21,475 nucleotides of DNA from Chara braunii. Its lineage: Eukaryota; Streptophyta; Charophyceae; Charales; Characeae. Position numbers and translations under genes: made by a program. Under the pieces are notes generated by a model. The model searched no databases. It was not told where the DNA came from and saw nothing but the letters and a program-made list of their open reading frames with translations. Below are positions 1 to 9,522 of the stretch, one piece after another; position 1 is the stretch's first letter; each line of letters begins with the position of its first letter. The stretch covers positions 103,286-124,760 of the forward strand of contig BFEA01000885.1 of the NCBI GenBank assembly GCA_003427395.1, in the 5' to 3' direction.

Positions 1-800
1 GCCAACCACCTTCCACCTTCTTCCTCCTCCACCTCCATCACCCATCCACCCTAGCCAACCTCCTTGCACCTTCTTCCTCCACCTCCATCACCCATGCACC
101 ATAGCCAACCACCTTCCACCTTCTTCCTNCTCCATCTCCATCACCCATCCACCCTAGCCAACCACCTTGCACCTTCTTCATCCACCATCTCCTTCATCCA
201 TCCACCATCGCCAACCACCATCCACCTTCTTCCTCCTCCACCTCCATCACCCATCCACCATAGCCAACCACCTTCCACCTTCTTCCTCCTCCACCTCCAT
301 CATCTATCCACCATAGCCTACCACCTTGCACCTTCCTCCTCCGCCATCTTCTTCACCCATCCACCATAGCCAACCACCTTCCACCTTCTTCCTCCTCCAC
401 CTCCATCACCCATCCGCCATAGCCAACTACCTTGCACCTTTTTTCTCCACCATCTCCTTCACCCATCCACCATAGCCAACCGCCTTCCACCTTCTTCCTC
501 CTCCGTCTCCTTCACCCATCCACCATAGCCAACCACCTTCCACCTTCTTCCTCCTTGCACCTTCTTCCTCCACCATCTCCTTCACCCATCCACCATAGCC
601 AACCACCTTCCGCCTTCTTCCTCCTCCACTTCCATCACCCATCCGCCATAGCCAACCACCTTGCACCTTCTTCCTCCACCATCTCCTTCACCCATCCACC
701 ATAGCCAAACACCTTCCAGCTTCCTCCTCCTCCACCTCCATCACCCATCCACCATAGCCAACCACCTTGCACTTTCTTCTTTCACCATCTCCTTTCACCA
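1..800. repeat. 53-bp minisatellite, about 15 copies
   Basis: The marker TAGCCAACC recurs at 52, 102, 155, (208), 261, 314, 367, 420, 473, 526, 596, 649, 702 and 755. The period is 53 bp apart from one 50-bp unit and one 70-bp unit, which carries a 17-bp internal duplication. Units are C-rich on the plus strand and consist of CCACCTT, TTCTTCCTCC, CATCACCCAT and CCACCATAGCC blocks. Because 53 is not a multiple of 3, the short open frames across it are accidental. The reverse complement matches the 54-bp array at the right end of the window. Confidence 0.95.
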
Positions 801-914
801 CCCAAGGGTCGCAAGCAAAGGAGGGCACCTAGGGACGCAAGGGACCTTAAGTAGGGCGATAGGGTGAAGCGAAGGAGTAAGGTTGATTAGGAGTAGGGAG
901 TCTCTTCTTTCTCC

Positions 915-921
<7 letters not shown>

Positions 922-1002
<81 letters not shown>
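922..1002. repeat. (CT)n microsatellite
   Basis: An almost pure CT dinucleotide tract of about 80 bp, with CT-rich imperfect flanks. It sits at the same place in the left arm as the GA tract at 20468-20543 does in the right arm, so it belongs to the repeat rather than being an independent microsatellite. Confidence 0.97.
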
Positions 1003-1006
<4 letters not shown>

Positions 1007-2229
1007 AAAGCCTTGACCTTCACTCCTTACCCTCTCTTCCGCTTCCTTCTTGGCATATGACTAACCTTTCCCTCTCACTTGTTACATTGTCAGGGAACGA
1101 ACGGTAAACAAACTCGGTCCTCACTTGGTGGAGAAAGAGGGCAAGGGAAGGGTTGCCGGTCCCTTGTGCCACCAAGAAGGGAAAAGGAGGGACATTTGAG
1201 AAAAGTGAAAAGGGCGGAATTCGTGAGGAAAGCGGGAGATTGAGAGCGTGGATAAGGTCAGTTGACTCAACCATTCCCCCGACTGCATGACTAAGGAGAA
1301 TGCATGGCCTGAATGTGAAGGAAAGGGAAAGTTGAAGAAACCTCAGGGAGAGAAAGGAACTTAGGTTTGCGGGAAGGGCAATATGTTGACCCCAATGGGG
1401 ATTGTATCGGTTTTTGCTTATGTGGGACTGTGCAGGTGAGTAGCTTAGGATGGCTTGAGCGAGACTGGGTCAGGGAAACGCGAGCAAAGGGGAGAAAGGA
1501 TTGTATGGAAAGGCCAAAGGCCTAGTGCGGACTCCAAACGCAGGCGGGCCTTGGTGTAGGATGCTTGGACAAAAGGGGCAAGGAAAAAGTGGTGTGGCCT
1601 GGCTTGATGAATGCGTGTGTCAACTTCTTGTGTGCAAAATGGACGCCCGGAAGGACTAAGGGCGGCTGAGGGATATCAGAATAGGATGCATGTGCTAGAC
1701 AAAAAAATAAAAAATAAGGGCTAGGGGATGGACGGTGCCGCGTCACCCCGATGATGCCATAGGGTCCGATATGTTTAGGGAAAAGGTGCGTGGCCCAAGG
1801 ATGACGCTTGGCCTATGCACAAAGAAGAGAAACCTCAATAAACCCCTTGGACTGCATATGTATTGGAAGGAGCAGTTGCCTGGTCACACTTAAATAAATC
1901 GAGAAAATGCCGCGAGTGACGAAAGAGCTACCATCTAGCACGAGAGCGGAGCTACATCCCCAATGTAAAGCCGTCTCGCAAATGGCCCATCCCCATCCAT
2001 CTCATAGCACTAGGTGGGGGTGCCCCTGTGATGAACGACTCGCGCCCTGAGCGCGAGCGTGGGCGGGTCGAGCCAAATGGGACCCGCAAAGGGGTCAACT
2101 CAGACTCGAAAGTCTAGCAGGGTTCGACCGCTACATCGTCCTCCTGGATGAGAAGCATAAGTCCCCAATGACTTTTCTGAATGCTATGAATTCTGCAAGA
2201 AATGGCTCAAGCTCAAAGAGGACGAATAG

Positions 2230-3310
2230 TTGTATGTTGCCTTTGTTCGTCCTACCCATGTGCCGTTTACTTTTGCGGTTAATACCACTACTACTTCGGC
2301 TAGTGATTCTATTTCTAGTACTTCTATTTCTAGCACCTCTACTTCTCTACCTTCTACTAGTTCAAATGATCCTACTTCAGATTCGGTCGCCTCTATTCGC
2401 AACCTGCGACCTGATCTAGGTGATCCCTTTGTTGATCCTCCACCTCCACCGGTTCCACCAAACATCCAAAACCTACTCGATCGGTTCCCGGAAGTTCTGG
2501 CCGAGCCACGTGGAGTCCCCATGCGATCGGTCCGACACACCATCAAGTTGGTCGAGGGTGTTATTCCTCCTAACTGTTGCGTATACCGAATGGGACCCAG
2601 CGAGTTGGAGGAACTCCGACGACAGATTGACGAAATGATTGACAAAGGGTGGATCAAGCCTAACGAGTCTGAATTTGGTGCTCCTGTTTTGTTTGTTCCG
2701 AAGAAAGGAGGCAAGCTCCGCATGTGTATTGACTATCGCGGTTTAAACTGCATAACAAGAAAGAACGCCTATCCATTGCCCCACATAGATGACTTGCTTG
2801 ATGCCGCAGGTGGGTGCCAAGTCTTTTCCACGATCGATCTCAAGTTTGGCTACCACCAGATTGAAGTCGATCCTGTGGACCAGCACAAGACTGCGTTCAA
2901 AACACGCGATGTTCTTTACGCCGTAATGCCCTTCGGTCTCACGAACGCACCGGCCACCTTTCAAAGCCTCATGGACAAGGTCCTCCGCGAACAGATTGGC
3001 CGGTTCGTGGTGGTATACCTCAATGATATACTAATCTTCAACAAATCTATGGAGGAACACCTCAAGCACCTCGAGGAAGTGCTCACTATCCTTAAGAAGA
3101 CGCAACTCCATCTCAACCTAGAGAAATCTGAGTTTGGGAAGGATAGCGTTATTTATCTTGGGCGTCGGTTGTCTGTTGCAGGCCTAGAGCCTGAGGGAGC
3201 CAAGGTTGAAGTCATACGCAATTGGCCTCAGCCCGCGAACATCTGTCAACTGCGCTCTTTCCTTGGTCGCGCGTCGTACTACCAGAAGTTTGTGCCCCGC
3301 ATCTCGATTG
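2230..3310 (+). pseudogene. Gypsy reverse transcriptase (element 1), broken by an LTR
   Basis: An open frame of about 360 codons. The first ~85 residues are Ser/Thr- and Pro-rich and look like a linker. The RT fold follows, with FGAPVLFVPKKGGKLRMCID, then STIDLKFGYHQIE with the first catalytic Asp at residue 203, then MPFGLTNAPATFQ, then YLNDILIF at residues 263-270, then the start of the RT connection with LRSFLGRASYYQKF. In the family the YxDD box holds two catalytic aspartates. Here the first is Asn265 (AAT), so the enzyme is predicted inactive. The frame ends at a TAA that belongs to the inserted LTR, and the connection resumes at 4726. The true start lies upstream and is lost. The ATG at 2230 is only the start of the open frame. 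Confidence 0.92.
3307..3310 (+). repeat. Target-site duplication ATTG (other copy 4726-4729)
   Basis: ATTG directly precedes the TGTAATGACC start at 3311 and follows the GTAACA end at 4725. Across the insertion the pol reading resumes with the same codons (Ile-Ser-Ile-Val before, Ile-Val-Ala-Arg after), which fixes the junction. Four bases is slightly shorter than the usual 5; a 5-base version would need one mismatch. Confidence 0.8.
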
Positions 3311-4725
3311 TGTAATGACCCGTCATAACACAGACTGAGAACACTGCTGATTTCTGAAGTTTTGCCGATGGAATGGATGCCTTGATGAGATTCCCTCGTT
3401 CTGCTGTGTTTTCTAAGTCTGTCTATGTGTGTGTGTGTGCTTGTGACCTGCATGCCTGTCTGAGTGCTTGTTGGTATGAGAGTGTGTGGGACCCGCAAGG
3501 GCACTTGCTTGTTTGGTAGGCCCGTAGGGCCGGTACTTACCTGTGGCCGTGGCCTCGAGGGTTGTAGCAGGGAAAACACTCAAGTGACGAAGCTAGCGGC
3601 CCTGAGGCCCTTGGGGTAGCGGAAAAACATTCAAGTAGGCCGGTAGGCCAATACTACACCCCACTGCGGTTGACGTGAGGGGTACTGGAGGCCGAGTAGA
3701 AAAAGACAAAGTTGGCATTTTTAGAGTCTAGTAGCGGTAGAGTAGGCCTAGGCCGGTACCAGTCCAACCAGTCTGAGTCTAGAGCCTGTACGGGTAATAT
3801 CAGGGTCTGCAATGATGTTTCCCTCCGAAACGGAGGAGGTATCGGTTGCTTGGAGAGGCCGAGCGGCCTGGAAGTCACCGCCCAAGAGGCAAGCAGGCCG
3901 CTATATCTAGAGGTGGAGGCAAGAGCTCCGCCTCATTCTTCAATGTGCGAGTTGGGCGTCACGCTGCTGGAGCGCTAGGTGGAGGAGCGCTGGGCTCTAC
4001 AGCGCTGCTGGGAGGAAGAAGCCGGGAGCTTCCACCTTGGCTATGGAGGAGCTCAGCCGGTAGGAGGAGGGAGAAGGGGACCAAGGAGGAGAGTGGCGAG
4101 GTACTTACTGGCTATGGTAGACACCATCTTCATCTCCTTGCTAGGCGCTGCATCAGGAAGGCCCCAGTGGGGGTAGTGCCGCATCAAGGAAGCTCGGACA
4201 GAGTCAGGCATGGTGGTTGAGTGGGCAGCGTCATAGCTGCTGGGTGATGACCTTGGAGTAGGGCAGCGATGTAGCTGCTTTGGGTTGTCTTTGGTACCGG
4301 AGGCTGAAGCCTCAGTTGTCCGCCACAGCCTTGGCCTGTATGTGGAGAAAGACGAAGGGCTGCCATGGCTATGGTGGACCTCATCTTGTGCCTGTAGTAG
4401 AAGTGGGATTCAGACATTGATTCTGGTTCAGCTGTTCAACATTATTATTGTTTATTTATTGTTTGAATAAGAGAGGAGGAGATAAAGAGGAGGAGGCTGT
4501 TGAGCGAAGAAGAAGAGCTTTGTCTTTGGTCTATGCCGGAGTACATCATCTCTTTCTTCTTTCTTCTTTCTTCTTCTTCTTCTTTCCCTCTCTCTCCTCT
4601 CAAGTTCTTTCATTTCGTTTGCAATTGGACGGCATTGGGCTCAAGTTCATTCATTTCTTTTCGCAATTGGACAACATTGTACTTTCTGATGATTGTGGAC
4701 TTCAAGATTGGCCAGGATCGTAACA
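3311..4725 (+). mobile_element. Solo LTR inserted in the RT/RNase H region
   Basis: A 1,415-bp insertion that starts TGTAATGACCC and ends GGATCGTAACA. These ends form a short imperfect inverted repeat with TG...CA termini, and ATTG is duplicated on both sides. It has no internal coding region, so it is best read as a solo LTR left by recombination between the two LTRs of a full element. It contains a short GT run near 3427, a purine-rich stretch near 4470-4500 and a pyrimidine-rich stretch near 4545-4600. A weak AT-rich TATA-like stretch lies near 4440-4465. Its open frames (for example 4285-4470) have no recognisable domain. Its family differs from the inverted-repeat arms. Confidence 0.87.
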
Positions 4726-5082
4726 ATTGTTGCTCGCCCGTTGTCCCGGTTAACAAGTAAGAATGTTCCCTACTCTTGGGACACCGCATGCAAGGACGCC
4801 TTTCAAGCTTTGAAAGAAGCATTGGTGAGTTATCCTGTACTCCGCATTGCAGATCCCAAACTGACATTCGTAGTTACTACGGATGCAAGCCAGTATGGAA
4901 TTGGCGCAGTGCTGCAGCAAGATGACGGCGATGGCTTGCGGCCGCTCGAATTCTACAACAAACGCATGCCCAGCGTAAAGGTAGCCACTTCCACCTACAT
5001 GGGCGAGCTCTGCGTATGGCTTTGGACCATTGGAAACACTATCTTTTGGGATGGCTTTGGACCATTGGAAGCACTATCTTTT
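4726..5082 (+). pseudogene. Gypsy RNase H, N-terminal part (element 1)
   Basis: Reading resumes right after the solo LTR with ARPLSRLTSKN, then WDTACKDAFQALKEALVSYP, the usual gypsy RT-connection sequence. RNase H follows with VVTTDASQYGIGAVLQQ (catalytic Asp at 4882) and YMGELCV (catalytic Glu at 5005), all in one frame. Between 5005 and 5016 the frame slips by a small indel, and the 35-bp duplication at 5016-5085 shifts it again. The protein therefore cannot be read through here. RNase H removes the RNA strand of the RNA-DNA hybrid during element reverse transcription. The family identification is firm; the copy is inactive. Confidence 0.87.
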
Positions 5083-5085
5083 GGG
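5016..5085 (+). repeat. 35-bp tandem duplication, frame-shifting
   Basis: Two adjacent copies (5016-5050, 5051-5085) begin ATGGCTTTGGACCATTGG and end ACTATCTTTTGGG. I see one base of difference between them (AAACAC versus AAGCAC). The length is not a multiple of 3, so it helps move RNase H into another frame. Confidence 0.93.
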
Positions 5086-5514
5086 ATGCCACTTCAAAGT
5101 GTTCTCGGATCACGAGACTCTGAAGTCCATAAAGGAGCAAACTACTCTGTCCCCTACGTTACTTCGCTGGTTCCATGAAATTGACATCTTTGACTTTGAG
5201 TTGAGACACAAAAAGGGTTGTTATAATCGAGTCGCTGATGCATTGTCTCGCCACCCCGAGTACATGACTTGCCTTGTGAAATCCTACGACCTCCGGAAGG
5301 GATGCCACTTCAAAGTGTTCTCAGATCACGAGACTCTGAAGTGGATCAAGGAGCAAACTACCCTGTCCCCTACGTTACTTCGCTGGTTCCATGAAATTTA
5401 CATCTTTGACTTTGAGTTGAGACACAAAAAGGGTTGTTATAATCGAGTTGCTGATGCATTGTCTCGCCACCCCGAGTACATGACTTGCCTTGTGAAATCC
5501 TACGACCTCTCCGG
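5083..5514 (+). repeat. 216-bp in-frame tandem duplication of the RNase H tail
   Basis: The block from GGGATGCCACTTC at 5083 to about 5298 is repeated from 5299. The period is 216 bp, exactly 72 codons, so one open frame (5030-5539) runs through both copies. Each copy encodes FKVFSDHETLK, then a LLRWFHE segment, then FELRHKKGCYNRVADALSRH. This is the C-terminal third of gypsy RNase H plus the start of the linker to integrase. The copies differ at a handful of bases (for example TCCATAAAG versus TGGATCAAG). Copy 2 also has a 2-base insertion at its end (CTCTCCGG versus CTCCGG) that throws the integrase out of frame. It may be a real duplication or an assembly artefact. Confidence 0.92.
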
Positions 5515-6048
5515 AAGGAACTGGAGGAGGAGCTCGTAGAGCATACAGCCAAGGATCCGGAACTTAGTCCCATCCTTGAACGGTTGTGGGTTGATCCTAC
5601 AAGTCAGCCTGATTTTCACGAATATGGAGGACTGATTTTCCATCGCTACGGGAACCACGACCGCTTGTGTGTGCCCAACCATGAGCCTCTCCGCACGCAT
5701 TTTCTGGATTTGGCTCATGGACGGAGCGGACACTTCGGCATGGCAAAGACGTACGCAAATTGCTGAGACAGTTTGATTGGCCTGGCATGAAAGGGACTGC
5801 TGAAAAGTTTGTGGTTGAATGTAAAGTTTGTCAACGAATTAAACCATGCAGACAAAAGCCCATGGGGCTACTCACACCCCTTCCCATTCCCGAAGGTCCC
5901 AGGGAGCCCTTCTCCATCAACTTCACCGACTTGGGAAAGTTAATAAGAACGGTTACTCACAAGTCATGGTGATTGTTGACCGATTTTCTAAGTTCCTTAC
6001 TCTGATTCCTTTGCCACCTCACGCTGTCGGCGCGAATACCCTGACAAA
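5485..6048 (+). pseudogene. Gypsy integrase, N-terminal part (element 1), truncated
   Basis: Three successive frames carry one integrase. The first (5485-5766) has the linker and the zinc-binding histidines in LAHGRSGHFGMAKTY (codons at 5716 and 5731). The second (from about 5770) has FDWPGMKGTAEKF and the two zinc cysteines in ECKVCQRIK (5820, 5829), completing the HHCC finger. It then has GPREPFSINF, which aligns with the start of the catalytic core, where the family has a catalytic Asp and this copy has Asn (AAC at 5919). The third (from about 5966) has VMVIVDRFSKFLTLIPL. Recognisable sequence stops near 6048, so the second Asp and the Glu of the D,D-35-E triad and the C-terminal domain are absent. 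The copy is non-functional. Confidence 0.85.
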
Positions 6049-6260
6049 CAGGAACAATGGGCCTGGTCAGAATAAGTCGTGCGAGATACGACTGCGTCCG
6101 AGGGCCACTTTGACCTGGTAGGAGGTTGTGGGCGCGCAAATTTTAGGCGCGCGTGTGATTTTTCTGATTGGATGGGCGGCCGGTGTAGCCGGCCGACCTG
6201 GACCATGTGACGGGCTTGGTTAGGGGAAGAAAGTTTTTTTTTTTTTTTTTTTTTTTTTTT
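6049..6260. other. Junction region with hairpins and a 27-base T run
   Basis: No coding signal. It contains nested inverted repeats. GGTCA (6064) pairs with TGACC (6114) around the stem AGTCGT/ACGACT (6075-6093). A perfect 7-bp stem CGGCCGG/CCGGCCG with a 5-base loop lies at 6178-6196. The T run is at 6234-6260. A T run reading into the sequence on its right could be the poly(A) end of a retroposon lying on the minus strand, but no body can be recognised, so this stays open. Confidence 0.5.
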
Positions 6261-9200
6261 GTGTCGGCGCGCGCGACCGGCGGTAGGACTAGCGCGCCGA
6301 TACCCGTATGGGACGGCTACGGCGCGGGGTGATAGGCCGGCGCGGGCATGTAGACGCCGTGGGTATAAATGTGGGCTGAAAGAGTGGCCGGGGCGGCATC
6401 TTGGCCCGGAGCGCCGCGCGGTACCACCTTATATGGGAGACCGCACCCGCTGGTACCAGGCTTGGGCTTAGCCCTATAGGTTACGACATTGGATTCATAT
6501 GGCGAAGGTATGGGGGTCAGGGCCAGCGGGCGATGGCGCAGGAGCGACGGAGCGGCGAGAAACTGAGGGGTCGAGGGTCCCGCGGGGCTATCCCCCTTAG
6601 TTTTGCTGGGGGAGTCCGATCGCGGGCCCACCCCGCAGTGTCGAAGGGGCATTGGGAGGCCCCGTGCGCTGTCTCGCTAGCGTCCGCTTGTTTTTATTTT
6701 TCTTATTTTCAGTCATTTCTAACTATGTATGTGTGTCCCTTGGGTGTGTATTTAGCCGAGATGCCTGCAGGACATAGGCACCGAGCCTGGACCACAGAGC
6801 TACGAGTCTGGCCCGGTGACCGTGGCCATAAGCAACTGGAAGGCGGGGTGCGCGCGGGGGCTCAGGAATATCTCTGGGTTGCCTGGGCTCTCGCAGGCCT
6901 TGGAATGCAGCAGAGCGCGGCCCCAGTTGGGATTCTCTCGGGGTAGCTATTAGAAGTGGAGTAAATATAGAAGGGGGGGGGTGGGCTCGATGGGGTAACA
7001 AGTCACCCTTGCTGGGCTAGGGATAAAGAGCAAGGAGGGCTGTTTGGGTTCGTGGGTTGCCCCAGAGCCTCATGGCCAAGTGGTGGCTGAGGCNGTGTTT
7101 GAATCAGGCCTCGGAATAAGGCCAGATCCTCACGACAAGAGGGAAGAGGCCAGAGGACGGCCGGATCTTCCGAGGATCGGCGCGGCATGCTGACAAAGCA
7201 AGGGTGAAGACTGAGGGCGGGCCCGAAAATGCTCGCTACAGGGAAGGGCCGTATGGGGCGTTGAATCTGTCCTGAGAGGAAGGCCAGATCCGAGCGGAAA
7301 CGTTGGTAGAGCAGGAAGGCATTGGGGACCGCCCGAGCATTGAAAGGACGAGGGGCACCGCCTCGGCTAGAAAGTCCTTCGGGACGTCCGTTAAAAAATT
7401 GGAACTAGTCGACACGCTCCCTGAAAATGGGAGGAGGGCGTGTATGAAGTTGGGGGAGGTCCGACAGCCGACACTTTTGGGGAAGTTGGATGCCGACAGA
7501 CCGCGTGGAACGGAGAGATTGAGGTGACGACAACCAGGAGGGAGGACTGAACGGCGGAACGACGGGCGCAGCGGTGAGGGGGGGGGACCCGGACGAGAAA
7601 GGGGGTCGGGTGCATTCAGGGGAAGTGTGACCGTGCACGACATAAGGGGGGGAGTCGAGCCGCAGTCACTGTAGGACGTCGCGTTAGAGGAGCGAGCGGG
7701 GTGACTGGGAGCAACGGGCAGTGGCACAGGAAAGCGAGGCGCTGTGGGAGCGGGGTGCCGTCGGGAGATGAGGGAGGAGGAAAACGACGAAACGCAATCA
7801 ACGAGGCAATGGGGGAGCTGGCTTACAGGTAGCGCATGGTAGCCAGGGAGAGGGAGTGAATCCGGACGCATTTTTGCGTCGGGTTCATCCGAAGAAAGGG
7901 GGAGGAGTTGGCGGGCGGAGTAGGGTGTGAGGTGAATGCAAAATGGGGAGGGGCCGCAAGCGAACCGGGCGGCTATCCGCGCCAGGTACATCTGCCAGCA
8001 GACAACGAAGGGGGGACAGAGGAGGGACCAGTAGATGGAATGAATCAGGGCGCTTTCGGCGCCGGGTTCATTCGGAGAAGGGGGTAGTGAAAAACTCGAA
8101 TCTCGCTCTACCCTGGACGAATTTAAGTCGGAGAAAATGCCGACTTGGTGTTTCTGGGATGAGCGGATTAGCTGGGACGATTAATTTTGAAATTTGGGGT
8201 GTAGAGGGAGAGGAAGAAGGAGGACTGACTGCGTGAAATGGGCCGAAAGACAGATATGGCGGGGCTGAGGTTACGTAGCTCACTCGGTTCCCATCGAAGT
8301 CGAGTGATCTAAAGTAGTAAGGCCGAAGGTGACTTACCGGTGGACGGGTGAGCTGCTCGTTACGTCGTACGGTGCAGCAAAAGCCCGGCTGTGAAGAAGC
8401 GGAAGTCTGCAGCTAGTCGACCTGCTGCTGTACCGCCCGATAGCCCTTGCGGGCGGCCGCTGCAGACGTCTACGGGTTGCTGCTGAACCTCGCTGCGGAT
8501 AGCTGCTTGGTTGCTGGGTGGGCTGCGGGCGACCTCAGCTGTGCTCATGCTGCAGTGACTGCTGGGCCCACTACGAAACGGCTGTACTGCTGCTAGTGCG
8601 GCTACGAGCGCTACAGTACTCTTGCTGTCTTGCTGCAGGCTACTTTGGACGGTCACGGGCTTCTGCGAACTGCCACCGGCGGCTAATGGCGACTGCAGTT
8701 GAGCCACCGGGTTGCGTTGTTTGGCTAGAGTGGAGGAGCTGCAACTCAAGGGGGGGGGGGGCGTGATCAGAGGATTTGAAGGGAGGTGCATGGTTGTTCC
8801 TGGTTGGTGAAGTAAGTTGCAGGAGCACTAATTGCCGCTGGTGATGAGGGCAATCTGCTGGCTGCTGCCGCAGCATGATGGAGTGGGTGTAAAAGGGGGT
8901 CGCCGCCGCGATTTAGGAGTTGCCAGGGGATGTGCTTCAGCGATTTGACCAGGTTTGGCCAAGATGCCGCGAATTGGTTGGCCGCCATTGCGGGGCCCTC
9001 AGTCGCATCAAGACGACAAGGCCCTCTTGCGTGAGTCTGAGAGCGCCCTTCCTATATCTGAGAGACTCGAGCTTCCTCCCTCTGCCTCTCTTACTCTAAG
9101 TCTAGTCCTTTGGTTCTGAGAGGAAGGCGGCAGGCGGGCTTGTGACCCGTGATCCGCGCCAAGGCCTTTGTGGGAGGTTGCCCCACCGATTGCGGGAGCT

Positions 9201-9499
9201 CTGTCGGGATTCAGGCGGAGTCCTGGAGGCATGGAACTGAGTGGTAATTCCCTGACTCCTTCTATAAACCTAACTATAACCCCTATTTGTACGTCTTTCT
9301 ATGGGTTGACTGGGCGTATTGCGTGACCCCTGTATTCTGATTTTGGTTTGACTTTCAGGATATAACTCAGATTAAAGAGAAGGAATGTGTGTGCAAAGTT
9401 CAGCTTCAGACTTTGTTGATTGCCTGAAAGCAGACTGCGAACGAAAGGAGGTGCATCTGGGGGAAGGTTGGGAGAAAGGCAGTATTGCGTGTAGTCTGA
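6261..9499. other. GC-rich non-coding stretch, no recognisable gene
   Basis: About 3.2 kb in which I find no conserved protein motif on either strand. Long open frames (for example minus 7236-7991) are Pro/Ser/Arg-rich, as expected by chance in GC-rich DNA. Visible items: a TATA-like TATAAAT at 6364-6370; a 7-bp stem GGTACCA/TGGTACC at about 6420-6457; a perfect stem CCGCCCG/CGGGCGG at 8433-8456; a (G)12 run near 8751; an N at 7094; and the hairpin pair listed separately at 7858-8146. The TATA box and long untranslated composition would fit LTR or leader sequence of element 2 or of another retroelement. I cannot define its edges. Confidence 0.4.
7858..8146 (+). repeat. Two related hairpins and a third perfect stem-loop
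   Basis: Hairpin a, 7858-7886: GAATCC, bulged G, GACGC, loop ATTTTT, GCGTC, GGGTTC; 11 pairs counting one T-G. Hairpin b, 8042-8069: the same outer stem GAATC/GGTTC, a bulged G, GGCGC, loop TTTCG, GCGCC. The inner pair A-T of hairpin a is G-C in hairpin b, a compensatory change. Both are followed by a similar downstream block (AT, TC/CG, G, AGAA, GGGGG). Hairpin c, 8125-8146: AAGTCGG, loop AGAAAATG, CCGACTT, a perfect 7-bp stem. Confidence 0.6.
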
Positions 9500-9522
9500 T
9501 TGGGTCGTCAAAGTTGGAGAGG

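Larger units (their letters stand above)
1..2135 (-). mobile_element. Left arm of a long inverted repeat, LTR-like end
   Basis: Read on the minus strand from 2135 leftwards, this arm is colinear with the plus strand from 19235 rightwards. The edge is TGTAG on each copy. Shared landmarks in order are: a block containing GACTTTCGAG; a GAGATGGATGGGGATGGGCC block; CTGCTCCTTCCAATAC; AATCCCCATTGGGGTCAACA; a block with TGTTACATTG on the opposite strand; a CT/GA tract; and a minisatellite. Both copies run off the window. A TG start at a sharp homology edge is typical of an LTR, and the flank (2136 on) is interrupted gypsy pol sequence, so an LTR or element end inserted into element 1 is the likeliest reading. 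No primer site or coding region of its own is visible. Alternatives are a terminal inverted repeat of a very large DNA transposon, or a non-autonomous repeat. Confidence 0.7.
2136..6050 (+). mobile_element. Ty3/gypsy element 1, degraded internal region
   Basis: Remains of a gypsy pol region in the standard order RT, RNase H, integrase. The left end is cut at the CTACA edge of the left inverted-repeat arm, so the gag and protease side is missing. A short open stretch (2136-2230) precedes the RT and may be residual pol, but I recognise no domain in it. The right end stops inside the integrase core near 6050. No LTR, primer site or polypurine tract of this element is visible. A solo LTR, two tandem duplications and at least four frame changes lie within it. 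It is a dead copy. Confidence 0.85.

Noticed and set aside
64-867. Several Pro/His/Ser-rich open frames at the left end
   Set aside because: They are translations of the 53-bp minisatellite and shift frame from unit to unit.
4285-4760. Short open frames inside the solo LTR
   Set aside because: No domains, and the start and stop positions have no relation to the LTR ends.
7236-7991. 251-codon open frame on the minus strand
   Set aside because: Rich in Pro, Ser and Arg with no domain-like pattern. It lies in GC-rich DNA where stops are rare, and other frames are also open there. I do not list it as a gene.
7876-8075. GGGTTCAT(T/C)C resembling a tRNA T-arm or B box
   Set aside because: No acceptor, D or anticodon arms can be formed around it, and the bases pair in a different hairpin.
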